DNA of 64,000 bases. Origin: Pseudomonas protegens CHA0. Its GTDB lineage: Bacteria > Pseudomonadota > Gammaproteobacteria > Pseudomonadales > Pseudomonadaceae. The stretch's first letter is position 1. Each line of letters starts with the position of its first letter. The position numbers and the translations under genes are program-made. Under the pieces are notes generated by a model that was not told the DNA's origin, did no database searches, and saw only the letters and a program-made list of their open reading frames with translations. Positions 8,721 through 16,313 of this stretch are shown here, piece by piece. The stretch spans positions 4,279,001 to 4,343,000 of the forward strand of contig NC_021237.1 in the NCBI RefSeq assembly GCF_000397205.1, read 5' to 3'.

Positions 8721-9176
8721 ATGCACCACCCTAAAGGTTTCCCTTCCAGGCTCGTACGCCTCCGAGCAGACGCCGGCATGACCCAGCGCGATCTTGCAAA
8801 AGCGAGTGGGCTAAGCGTTCCTCAAATAGGACGGTACGAGATGGGCACCTCCCAACCCCGCATGACCGCACTAGTGAAACTGGCTAATGCCCTTGGGTGC
8901 GAGGTGGAGAAGCTACAGGACGTCGAGGATCAACCTGAAGTTGTGGAAATGACCTTGGTTGAGGAGGGAGAAAAGGACCTACTTATCGCTCTCCCAAGAA
9001 GCACAATCGATAGCCTGCACGCGCAAGCTGCAAAGTACGGGGTCACGGAAGAAATAATGCTCAATGCCATCATTGACTTTTTCCATGCAGAAACCCGCGG
9101 CGAAAAGATCACAATCAAGGAAGCGATCGCAAAAGTCGTCGAAGAAGCAAAGACGTGGCCTCCTCTGCCCGACTGA
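8721..9176 (+). CDS. XRE-family regulator with C-terminal RHH-like segment
   Basis: About 151 residues from the ATG at 8721 (TGGAATC upstream; an in-frame ATG at 8691 is possible). Residues about 8-62 are a classical lambda-repressor-type HTH (GMTQRDLAKASGLSVPQIGRYE). After an acidic linker, DLLIALPRSTIDSLHAQAAK and VTEEIMLNAIIDFF look like the strand plus two helices of a ribbon-helix-helix domain. It is divergent from the Arc/Ant genes and shares their control region. It may act as the Mnt-like or local repressor. Confidence 0.75.
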   Translation: MHHPKGFPSRLVRLRADAGMTQRDLAKASGLSVPQIGRYEMGTSQPRMTALVKLANALGCEVEKLQDVEDQPEVVEMTLVEEGEKDLLIALPRSTIDSLHAQAAKYGVTEEIMLNAIIDFFHAETRGEKITIKEAIAKVVEEAKTWPPLPD

Positions 9177-9221
9177 AGCCCATCCTGACCGCATTGGCTA
9201 GTCCTAAGGCGCCCCTCGTAC

Positions 9222-9539
9222 TCACCCCCTCTGTTCCGCCATCACCTGCAAGGCCTCAGCCTCCATCTGCCGGATGTCACTGAAAATGCTTTGCCTGGAG
9301 CCAGCCGGCACGCCACACATTCGGATGACACTCGGCAGGACGCCGTAGTCCAGACCGGTAGCGCCGCACGCGCCGGCCCGCCACTGGGTGCTCATCGCTT
9401 CGAAAACGGTGAAGGCCGGCCAGTTATCCGGCCAGACCTCGCAGTCCTGGCCGGTAAGATCACCCACCAAAAAGCCAAAGGTCTTCAGCTCTTCAGCCGA
9501 AGGCCCCTGCTCGTAGAGTGCGCGCGCGGCGCTTAGGAG
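9222..9539 (-). CDS. Tail assembly chaperone, frameshift extension (GT-like)
   Basis: A reading frame without a good independent start. It is in the -1 frame after the slippery GGGAAAC and continues as LLSAARALYEQGPSAEEL through to VMAEQRG (about 105 residues). It is expected to be made only as the C-terminal part of a G-T fusion of about 230 residues, as in lambda. In lambda, G and GT coat the tape measure during tail assembly. The region from about residue 30 (GDLTGQDCEVWPDNWPAF) resembles DUF1799-type tail proteins. Confidence 0.75.
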   Translation of the reverse strand, partial: LLSAARALYEQGPSAEELKTFGFLVGDLTGQDCEVWPDNWPAFTVFEAMSTQWRAGACGATGLDYGVLPSVIRMCGVPAGSRQSIFSDIRQMEAEALQVMAEQRG

Positions 9540-9913
9540 TTTCCCAGGCGGGCCTGGTTGAAGGCTTCGGAATAGGCCGCCAATACCGCGCTGGGAATCG
9601 AGACAATCGAGGTGACCAGAATGCGGATGTTCTGGTCGTTGAACTCTTCTTCGAAGTCCCAGCCGGCCACCACCGCCTTAACTTGATCCACCTGCAGGTC
9701 GATCTGGGCCGCGGTGAAGGCTTTCAGGTCCATCTCGTCAGCCTTCAACCCCAGAGCCTTGTGGCGCTCGCCCCACTCAGCGTAAAGCTCGGCCAGACCG
9801 GTCCGGTCCAGGTACTTGAACTCAAACCCCACCTTCACCGGCTCGCCGCCCAACTGCGGGATCAGCACGTCGGCCCTGAAGGTTGGATTCTGGATAAGCG
9901 AGAACTTGGCCAT
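9533..9913 (-). CDS. Tail assembly chaperone (G-like)
   Basis: 126 residues, predicted tail chaperone that binds the tape measure with its frameshift product. It lies directly downstream of the tail tube gene, the lambda V-G order. The GGGAAAC heptamer (9539-9545) is in the correct phase three codons before the TAA stop, so a fraction of ribosomes should shift -1 into the downstream frame. Confidence 0.8.
   Translation of the reverse strand: MAKFSLIQNPTFRADVLIPQLGGEPVKVGFEFKYLDRTGLAELYAEWGERHKALGLKADEMDLKAFTAAQIDLQVDQVKAVVAGWDFEEEFNDQNIRILVTSIVSIPSAVLAAYSEAFNQARLGNS
9539..9545 (-). other. Programmed -1 frameshift slippery site
   Basis: GGGAAAC on the minus strand, read as G GGA AAC in the zero frame. 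This is the canonical X-XXY-YYZ layout at the lambda G/T junction (GGGAAAG). The -1 frame remains open for 105 codons. Confidence 0.8.
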
Positions 9914-9916
9914 GGG

Positions 9917-10570
9917 TTACACCGAGGTCAGATAGCGGGTTGGTTCGGACTGCAGCGCCAGGTTGACGGTGCGGGTCAGCAGGTTGTTACGGGACACCGC
10001 TGGCTGCTTGGAGAACGAGGTGTAAGCCCCGTAAAGCAGAGTGTCATTGCCTGGAAGATCGAGGCGCGCAGCATGTACCTGCTTGCCGGCATCGGCCGAC
10101 ATCAGGACAGCGTTGAACGGTTGGGCCGGGTCGTCCGCGATGGTCAGCACCAAGCTGGCCGCCGACTTGTCGGTCGGGATCTGCTTACCTTGGTCGTCTT
10201 CCAGGAACACCACATCGATGTAGTTCTGCTCACCGCCGGAGAAGGCCAGGTCGTTAACCTGCGGGATCTGCACCCAGGTCAAAACCTTCTTCATGGTGCC
10301 TGCACCGTTGCCAGCAGGGAAAAGCTCCGTGTTGCTGGTGTCGATCCCCTCCAGAGTGATCGCCGACTCAGTCGCGGCCTTAACCCGTACCACCTTGTTG
10401 TCCAGCCGGCTCCAGCCGGAGGTCAACAGCACGATGTCGCCGACATCCAGATCGGCGTTCGTCACTGTGGCCACAGCCTCGGTGGCGTTGGAGATTGCAG
10501 TGAAGGCCAGGGCAGTTGCGTAAGTTGCGGCGTGATGGAAGGTGCCGCCGTTAGGAATTTTGTATCCCAT
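9917..10570 (-). CDS. Major tail (tube) protein
   Basis: 217 residues, beta-rich with many Thr/Val/Ala strands (for example ATVTNADLDVGDIVLL and LDLPGNDTLLYGAYTSF). It fits the tail-tube protein in size and in position between the tail terminator and the chaperones. It has its own ribosome site after a terminator hairpin, which suits a protein needed in many copies. Confidence 0.8.
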   Translation of the reverse strand: MGYKIPNGGTFHHAATYATALAFTAISNATEAVATVTNADLDVGDIVLLTSGWSRLDNKVVRVKAATESAITLEGIDTSNTELFPAGNGAGTMKKVLTWVQIPQVNDLAFSGGEQNYIDVVFLEDDQGKQIPTDKSAASLVLTIADDPAQPFNAVLMSADAGKQVHAARLDLPGNDTLLYGAYTSFSKQPAVSRNNLLTRTVNLALQSEPTRYLTSV

Positions 10571-10596
10571 TGGGTGTTTCCTCTCTTCAGAAATAA

Positions 10597-10621
10597 CAAA
10601 ACCCGCTCAATAGCGGGTTTG
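10597..10621 (-). terminator. Terminator upstream of tail tube gene
   Basis: Minus-strand hairpin with AACCCGCT/AGCGGGTT arms followed by TTTTG, just before the tube gene's ribosome site. Confidence 0.6.
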
Positions 10622-10643
10622 TGGGGCTGCCCGATGGGCGGAA

Positions 10644-11060
10644 TCAGTTGGTGTCAGCGCGGTACTGGAAGGACACGGGCACGGTGTAGGTCGTGTCACT
10701 ATGAATGCCTGGGCCCTGGTCTGGTGGCGTCATGGTGATCACCGTCAGGCCGGCCTTCTCGTTCCGCTCATACAGCGGAAACAGTGCGCTGATCTCGTCA
10801 GCCAGGCCGCCGGCCGGACCGCGGTACTTGCCCGATGGCACTACTACGCTGGCCTGGAAGACGCCGGTGTAAAGCCGGTGATCGCCGCCCAGGGTGTTGC
10901 TCGCAGTATCCGCCGGCAGCGTGTAGGCACGGAGGTAGGTTTCTCCGTCCTTTGGCGTGTAGGCCTCGTTCTCAACCACCACCTTCAGCGGCGGAACCCT
11001 GGCTTTCGCCCAGGCGATAACCCGGGCCTGATAGATCGTGGCGATAACGTTATGGCTCAT
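10644..11060 (-). CDS. Tail terminator-like protein (DUF4128-type)
   Basis: 138 residues. The start overlaps the preceding gene (11057-11060). The N-terminus with IYQARVIAWAKARVPPL and the pattern YLRAYTLPAD are typical of DUF4128 proteins in the lambda gpU position, which cap the finished tail tube. Assignment is by order and motif. Confidence 0.75.
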   Translation of the reverse strand: MSHNVIATIYQARVIAWAKARVPPLKVVVENEAYTPKDGETYLRAYTLPADTASNTLGGDHRLYTGVFQASVVVPSGKYRGPAGGLADEISALFPLYERNEKAGLTVITMTPPDQGPGIHSDTTYTVPVSFQYRADTN

Positions 11061-11710
11061 ACCTGGTTGTTCCTAATGGCTTCATCGACGATCTGCTGGA
11101 AACGGGCCAATGTGATTCGAACCATGCCGCCGGGGGCCTGCTTTGAATGCCCGTATTCAAGCGGCACCGCATAAGGCAGGTTGTTCACGATGTAGGCTGT
11201 CTGGCCTGCTGTCAGCTGTCCGACCTGTAGCCGTAGCTTGGCCAGGGTCACACCTCCAGAAGGATCGACCTGATCCAGCGTGCCGTCGGCGGGTGTATCG
11301 ATCGAGAACTGCCAATTCCCCCGGAAGCGGCCGCCGACATAGTCCTTGCCGACGATCAGGCCGTTCACGTTGAAATTCTGGTCACGCTCGGTCTTGGTCA
11401 GGGGCTTGGCGTACTTCACGCCGCGGCGCAGCTTGCCGGCCTTGGTGAAGTTGCTTTCGTCCAGGTTGATCAGTGTGTTGCGCACCGAGACTTTGAAGTC
11501 GTAGTCGTCGGCTGCGCGTGTATTGGTCGCGCGGTGCGCCACGTTGGCGGCCCAGATCTCCGGATTACCCACCGGTGACATGCGAATCACGCTGCTGCCG
11601 ATCTCGATCACGATCTCGCGAAAGGTGGCGTCAATGCCGGCCTGGGCCTGCTCGGCAAACTGGCGGATGTTCTCGGCGAAGCTGCCGTTCCTGCCCGCGT
11701 ACCGGTTCAT
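11057..11710 (-). CDS. HK97 gp10-like minor structural protein
   Basis: 217 residues. An N-terminal helix (ENIRQFAEQAQAGIDATFREI) is followed by a beta-rich core and C-terminal NNLPYAVPLEYGHSKQAPGG. The LEYG..KQAPGGM ending is characteristic of HK97 gp10/tail completion proteins at the head-tail junction. ATG 11710 overlaps the previous stop as ATGA; a longer frame exists upstream but lies inside the neighbour. Confidence 0.8.
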   Translation of the reverse strand: MNRYAGRNGSFAENIRQFAEQAQAGIDATFREIVIEIGSSVIRMSPVGNPEIWAANVAHRATNTRAADDYDFKVSVRNTLINLDESNFTKAGKLRRGVKYAKPLTKTERDQNFNVNGLIVGKDYVGGRFRGNWQFSIDTPADGTLDQVDPSGGVTLAKLRLQVGQLTAGQTAYIVNNLPYAVPLEYGHSKQAPGGMVRITLARFQQIVDEAIRNNQV

Positions 11711-12075
11711 GACCGCACCTGCAGCTCGTACAGAATCGGCGTACCGGCGGGGTTGATCTCTTTCAGCGGTGGGATGATGGACCAGGTCCGGCCCTGAATG
11801 ACCACCTTGTTCAGCAGATCCGGCGCCCACGCCAGCCCCTGAGCGGCGACCTTGAGCTTCTTGTCGCCCTGCTTGATGAGGCTGTTGTTCTGGAACTCCA
11901 GGCCTGTGAAGTCGAGAAGGATGCCCTGGGCTGTTTGCTCGATGATGGTGTCAGGGCCGGCCGAGTCGGTATCAGGATCGTACTCGCCGGGCTTGATGTC
12001 GCGGATGGTTACGGGCTGGCCGAACTCTGTGATCATCTCCAGAGCCATCATGGCCATTTCGTCGTAGAAGACCAT
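11707..12075 (-). CDS. Head-tail closure/adaptor protein
   Basis: 122 residues, beta-strand rich, ending in PLKEINPAGTPILYELQVR, a pattern common to head closure (SPP1 gp16-like) proteins. It lies between the connector-like gene and the gp10-like gene. The function is inferred from gene order. Confidence 0.65.
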   Translation of the reverse strand: MVFYDEMAMMALEMITEFGQPVTIRDIKPGEYDPDTDSAGPDTIIEQTAQGILLDFTGLEFQNNSLIKQGDKKLKVAAQGLAWAPDLLNKVVIQGRTWSIIPPLKEINPAGTPILYELQVRS

Positions 12076-12091
12076 GTTGGCTCCGTTTCAA

Positions 12092-12595
12092 CTATGCGCG
12101 TACTGCGAACAGCCCGCGCTTCTGTAGATAGTCAGCAAACTGCGTGGCGCTCGGTCGGTCCGGCGCCGCCGGCAACAGTCGGCCGCTGCTGTTCGGTATG
12201 GCGGCATACTCGCGGGTTACCGCCCCTTCGACACGCTCCAGGGTTACCGCGCCTTTGCGCTTCTCGATCGGGTCGATATCGTCCTGATGGATCTCCGCAG
12301 CCAAGGCCATCTGGCCGTACTGAATACGCGCCGGCAGGTAGTTGTTGGGCTTGATCTCCTGATCCAGCAGAACTTCCCGACGCGGCCAAGCCAGAGCCTG
12401 CTCGCTGCTGGTCTTGCGCCCCTTCCAGGTCATGCCATCCATTGCCAGAGCCGCTCGGCGAAGCAACGCTTCCTGCGCGGGCACCTCCGCCGGGATGGCT
12501 ACGCCGAATTTCACGGCGTACATGGCCAGATCCACGGCGGACGCATAGCTCTCGGCGTCAGGCTTGCCGGTACCATCCTCGACTATGAGCGCCAT
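12092..12595 (-). CDS. Head-tail connector (DnaT-like annotated family)
   Basis: 167 residues. It begins MALIVEDGTGKPDAESYASA, the signature of the family often labelled 'DnaT-like ssDNA-binding' that sits at the gp6/connector position in siphovirus head modules. It is mainly helical with WKGRKTSSEQALAWPR. A true replication role is unlikely in this position. Confidence 0.7.
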   Translation of the reverse strand: MALIVEDGTGKPDAESYASAVDLAMYAVKFGVAIPAEVPAQEALLRRAALAMDGMTWKGRKTSSEQALAWPRREVLLDQEIKPNNYLPARIQYGQMALAAEIHQDDIDPIEKRKGAVTLERVEGAVTREYAAIPNSSGRLLPAAPDRPSATQFADYLQKRGLFAVRA

Positions 12596-12598
12596 AAA

Positions 12599-12907
12599 TC
12601 AGCTCGCTGGAATGAGTTTCACGATTTCGGCTTTCGAGGCCTTCGGATCGAACTCGATGCCCTGGGCAGTGAGCCAATCACGCAGATCTGCCACGCCCAT
12701 TTTGGCCGGGTCAGTTTCAGCAGCGCCGCCAGGCTCGACGAGATCCACCTCGATCTGGACGGCCTTATAGGCCTCAACCACTACCGGCCAATCACCCACA
12801 ACAGTGACCTTGGTCACACCGGATTCTGGCTTATCGAAGTACTGCGGGTTGCGATAGCGCTTATCGGGATCGAAGTCCGTGGTTTGCGCAGAGTAAGTCA
12901 ATTCCAT
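12599..12907 (-). CDS. Small HeH/LEM-domain structural-region protein
   Basis: 102 residues, starting at ATG 12907 with GGAGATACCC upstream. The C-terminal 40 residues (VADLRDWLTAQGIEFDPKAS..EIVKLI) form a helix-extended loop-helix (HeH/LEM-like) module found in phage head proteins. The N-terminal part is beta-rich. Exact role unknown. Confidence 0.65.
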   Translation of the reverse strand: MELTYSAQTTDFDPDKRYRNPQYFDKPESGVTKVTVVGDWPVVVEAYKAVQIEVDLVEPGGAAETDPAKMGVADLRDWLTAQGIEFDPKASKAEIVKLIPAS

Positions 12908-12958
12908 GGGTATCTCCAAAGCGGCTCAAGACGAACCGCTTGCTGAGGAAGGCGCTAA

Positions 12959-13906
12959 TTAAGGCGCGGACAGGTCGATCAGAACGCCAGCGGTGACCTT
13001 GTCGCTGGTGGCGTACTTGGTCCAGTTGGCACCGGTGCCGATCGCAGCCAGGTTCGGGTTCACCCCACCGGTGGCGTCCTTCCAGCTGTAGCCGAGCAGG
13101 TCCAGGTTGAAGGTGCCCTCAGCGCGGAAGCCCATCGCCAAGTTTTCCTGGGTGTTGATGGGGTACGAACGGAAGCCCGGAGCCTGCGACTCAGTGATTT
13201 TGATTGCCCCAGCCTGCAGGCCGAAGATGGTTTCGGTCGGAATGGTGTCCGATACCAGAACGGGCTTGCCCATGGTGCCGGGCTGGCCACCGTAGATAAC
13301 CACGCCAGCTTCTTCGTAGACCTTCTCGGTGATGGCTTGGTCGACCATGTCGAAGTAGGTAGCCGAATCCATGGTCCACAGCGCAATGCGACCGAAGCGA
13401 TCGCCGAACTTGCGCATGCCCTTGGTCAGCGCCTTTTTGCCATCAGTGGCGAAGCTGGCCTTGGTGACCATATTGGGGTTGGCACCGATGGCAGCCTTCA
13501 GCGCGGCCATGGCGTATTGGATGTAGCCTTCCAGCACTGCGTCGGCATAGTCCTGCCCCACCAGTTCGGAGAACTCTTCCGGCGAGCGCGCGCGACGCTT
13601 GAAGGCCTCCTCGGTGGTCTCATAAGGACCGTACTTGAAAGGCACCTTCACACCGACCATTTCGCCGGAGCCGATCTTCTGGCCGGCAACCGCGGCTGTC
13701 GAGTTCACGTCGCGGTGAGCGATGGATCCGCCGAGCTTGTAGAAAGCACGCTTGCGCAGGTCGCCTTCGATCAGTTCGTTGTCCAGCACCAGGGCGCCGT
13801 TGGAAGAGGCGTTGAAGATGTCGATCACATCCTGGATGCGCTCCAGGTAAGCGGTTTGGGCAAGATCGTTGTAGACGATCATGTCCGAGGTGACGGTAGT
13901 CGCCAT
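12959..13906 (-). CDS. Major capsid protein
   Basis: 315 residues, directly after the scaffold gene. It has an N-terminal helical arm (DLAQTAYLERIQDVIDIFNA), a spine-helix-like region (YADAVLEGYIQYAMAALKAA), a central segment LWTMDSATYFDMVDQAITE, and late beta strands (FNLDLLGYSWKDATGG). The size and arrangement suit an HK97-fold coat protein. Position between scaffold and connector genes supports it. Confidence 0.9.
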   Translation of the reverse strand: MATTVTSDMIVYNDLAQTAYLERIQDVIDIFNASSNGALVLDNELIEGDLRKRAFYKLGGSIAHRDVNSTAAVAGQKIGSGEMVGVKVPFKYGPYETTEEAFKRRARSPEEFSELVGQDYADAVLEGYIQYAMAALKAAIGANPNMVTKASFATDGKKALTKGMRKFGDRFGRIALWTMDSATYFDMVDQAITEKVYEEAGVVIYGGQPGTMGKPVLVSDTIPTETIFGLQAGAIKITESQAPGFRSYPINTQENLAMGFRAEGTFNLDLLGYSWKDATGGVNPNLAAIGTGANWTKYATSDKVTAGVLIDLSAP

Positions 13907-13917
13907 GGGTTACTCCA

Positions 13918-14634
13918 TTATTTGGGCAATTTCAGGTAGGCGTCCTGGCCGTTTGCAGTGATGAACTCACGCTTGGCGACAGAGGACATTTCGGAACGTT
14001 TCAGAGCGGCCCCACCGCCATTTCCAGCACCGCCGGCCCCGCCGCCAGATGCCTTGCTGCCTGCGATCAGAGGACCGAACGCAGGGTCTTTCGTGAATTC
14101 ACTCTTCAGCTCTTCCAGCGTAGTGGCGGAGAGCTTGCCGGCTTGGTCCAGCACTACGACAGTTGGCTTGCCGTCGCGCTGCTCGACGCTCAAGCGACGT
14201 TCGATATGGGGAAGCAGTGCCTTGGCACTGCCTGGGATGGCTAGCGTAGTTGCGATCTCGGTAGCAGTACGCCCTACGGTCAGATCCCGGATCTGGCCTT
14301 GCAGGGTGTTGCGCTCTGCCTCCAGCTGACCGGCCAGCTCTGCCTCACGGCGGCTGTACTTCTCGGACCAGGACTTTTCGAGTTCTTCGACGTTGCCCGA
14401 TTTGCGCAGAGCCTCCTCTCGCTCCTGACGCGCCTGCTCTTCGGCATCCTTGCGAGCCTTATCGGCTGCCTTCTTCTCGTCGAGCAGTTCCTGAACCTTC
14501 GATTTCAGGCCGGAAACGTCTTCGGGCTGAGGCAACCCCTCGATACCGAGGACATACTTGCCCTCTTTCTCGGTGTAAAAAGCGCGCACGGATTCGTCTA
14601 CCCCTTCCAGGGTATCCAGTTGGAATTTCAGCAT
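13918..14634 (-). CDS. Capsid scaffold protein
   Basis: 238 residues. The central part (about 45-130) is a highly charged coiled coil (Lys/Glu/Arg-rich). The C-terminus is a flexible Gly/Ala run followed by a short conserved tail. This is the usual build of phage scaffolds, and the gene is immediately upstream of the capsid gene. Confidence 0.8.
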   Translation of the reverse strand: MLKFQLDTLEGVDESVRAFYTEKEGKYVLGIEGLPQPEDVSGLKSKVQELLDEKKAADKARKDAEEQARQEREEALRKSGNVEELEKSWSEKYSRREAELAGQLEAERNTLQGQIRDLTVGRTATEIATTLAIPGSAKALLPHIERRLSVEQRDGKPTVVVLDQAGKLSATTLEELKSEFTKDPAFGPLIAGSKASGGGAGGAGNGGGAALKRSEMSSVAKREFITANGQDAYLKLPK

Positions 14635-14684
14635 TGGTTGTCTCCCAGAGACGTAGGTGCAGGCCCTGCCTACGAAGAAAAAAC

Positions 14685-14727
14685 TTGCACTAATTCTTCG
14701 TTGTAATTACATTGGAGTCACAACGAA
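14685..14727 (+). promoter_or_regulatory. Promoter and operator of the inserted plus-strand gene
   Basis: TTGCAC (14685-14690) and TACATT (14708-14713) are separated by 17 bases. Perfect 8-base inverted arms TTCGTTGT (14697-14704) and ACAACGAA (14720-14727) straddle the -10 box, as expected of an autorepressor site. A strong ribosome site (AAAGGAG) precedes the ATG at 14744. Confidence 0.6.
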
Positions 14728-14743
14728 GCGAAAGGAGCGGTAA

Positions 14744-15211
14744 ATGAACTCGGTACAATTCATTCATGGTGAAAACGGTGAAGCGATCTTTGCGGTGATG
14801 CCAATTGCTGCGTATCGGGATCTCGTAGCAGGTAGGTCAGCTTTAGAGCCAGCGGCTCAAGCCCACCCACTTGTTAATGAGGATCAAACCATGATCAAAC
14901 TTCCTTATGGCGGCCTTAACGCTTATCTGCATGTGCCTGATCTGTTGAACTATTTGCAAAAGCACGGCATCAAGCACCTTGCTATAAACCAACGAGCTCA
15001 GGTCTATGCGGCTTATCCGGAGAACCAGCTCATGACCCTGGACCCGATCATCCGTCGCGAATTCATTGATGACCTGCGCTACAAAAACACCATGCAGGCA
15101 ACTACCGAAGTGATTGATGCATTGGTATCGACTGGAAAGTTTCGCCGTTGCAAGCAGCGCTACGAAGGCGTATTTACCCGCGCCGTTAATGCGGTTGAAC
15201 TCGTCGACTAA
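14744..15211 (+). CDS. Unknown cargo protein inserted in the head operon
   Basis: 155 residues on the strand opposite to the surrounding head genes, between the MuF-like and scaffold genes. It begins MNSVQFIHGENGEAIFAVMP, which resembles Phd/DUF-type antitoxin starts. The middle has VPDLLNYLQKHGIKHLAIN. No clear toxin partner is visible. Its own promoter and inverted repeat suggest expression in the lysogen and self-regulation. Function unknown. Confidence 0.75.
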   Translation: MNSVQFIHGENGEAIFAVMPIAAYRDLVAGRSALEPAAQAHPLVNEDQTMIKLPYGGLNAYLHVPDLLNYLQKHGIKHLAINQRAQVYAAYPENQLMTLDPIIRREFIDDLRYKNTMQATTEVIDALVSTGKFRRCKQRYEGVFTRAVNAVELVD

Positions 15212-15224
15212 ACGGCCAAGCGAG

Positions 15225-16313
15225 CTATCTCAGCCCTGCCTTTTCAAATGCAAGCGGCTCTAGGGCTTTCATTTGCTCAAGGGTTAAGGGTGAGAAATTA
15301 CGGTCCAACTGAAGCTCGCTGAATCGCACAACGCTTAACCCACCATCACGCAGCAGCTTGGCGCGACTAGGGCCAATCGCCTTGTCCTGAAACGCCGCCG
15401 GCTGCTGCTTAAGCCAGTCGTAGTAACTAAGGTCGGCCCTCACCTGCTGCGGACCATCCTCGCCAATAGATGCCCGCGTGGCATCCTTGGCAAATAGCGC
15501 GCTGAAGCGAGTCACCGCCACCACCGTCGAGCGACAGTTGATGTGGATCGGCGGCCTGGGCCCTTCAGTCAGCTTGAACCGATGCTTGTCGAGCGTTCGG
15601 CACTGGGGCGTTGTCTTCGAATCCAGCGTGCTGACCCACTCCACGGCCTGGACGACGTCGGAATTCTCTTTCAGCGTCTCCATGCGCGCCTGGGTGGCGA
15701 CGTGCTGCACTGCCGTCCGCACAATGGCACCGGCGTTGCGGTTGGTCGTGGCCAAGATTCCGTCGTTGTAGTTGAGCGCCTTGGTCCCGCGGATGTTCTT
15801 GATGATCTGGAAGTTGGTCTGGCTTTCGAAGAAGCCCTGCCGGATCGCGCCCGTGAGGCGTTGCCGCTCGGTGGCTGTGAAGCCATCAATGAACGACTTG
15901 AGCAACTTCCCGCCATCCACGCCGCGCACACTGAGCGGATTGGAGAGGATCGCCGTCCTGATCGCCGCAGCGCCTGGGACAGCAGCCTCAAAGGACACGC
16001 CCACCGGTGCTGCCCGTGTAAGGCTGGTCGCCTCGAACTGCGCCTCATAGTTGGCGATGTCGACCAGGTCCAGGTTCAGCTTCTCGCTGTACCGGTCAAA
16101 GATGCCCAGCAATAGGCTGTCGACTTCCTGCAGCAGTACCTCAAGGCGCCGAGCGGTGTACTCAGTGAGGTCCGCGCGCGCCAGGCGATCACGGATCGAC
16201 CTGTCGATCTCTTTGAGGAAGGGGCCGAACTTCTCGACCTCTCCCGACTTCAGCTGCTCGAGGAACACGGCGTGCCGGATAGTGGCATCAAGGATCGCTT
16301 GATTTGCCGCCAT
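15225..16313 (-). CDS. MuF-like head morphogenesis protein
   Basis: 362 residues. Mostly helical, with the MuF C-terminal motif near residues 215-265: WVSTLDSKTTPQCRTLD ... PPIHINCRST. MuF/SPP1 gp7-type proteins are minor head proteins that may ride with the portal and DNA. It overlaps the portal gene end by 26 bases. Confidence 0.85.
   Translation of the reverse strand: MAANQAILDATIRHAVFLEQLKSGEVEKFGPFLKEIDRSIRDRLARADLTEYTARRLEVLLQEVDSLLLGIFDRYSEKLNLDLVDIANYEAQFEATSLTRAAPVGVSFEAAVPGAAAIRTAILSNPLSVRGVDGGKLLKSFIDGFTATERQRLTGAIRQGFFESQTNFQIIKNIRGTKALNYNDGILATTNRNAGAIVRTAVQHVATQARMETLKENSDVVQAVEWVSTLDSKTTPQCRTLDKHRFKLTEGPRPPIHINCRSTVVAVTRFSALFAKDATRASIGEDGPQQVRADLSYYDWLKQQPAAFQDKAIGPSRAKLLRDGGLSVVRFSELQLDRNFSPLTLEQMKALEPLAFEKAGLR

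Noticed and set aside
9518..10738. A 406-codon plus-strand open frame
   Set aside because: It runs antisense over the tail tube and chaperone genes, has no ribosome site and reads as low-complexity shadow peptide.
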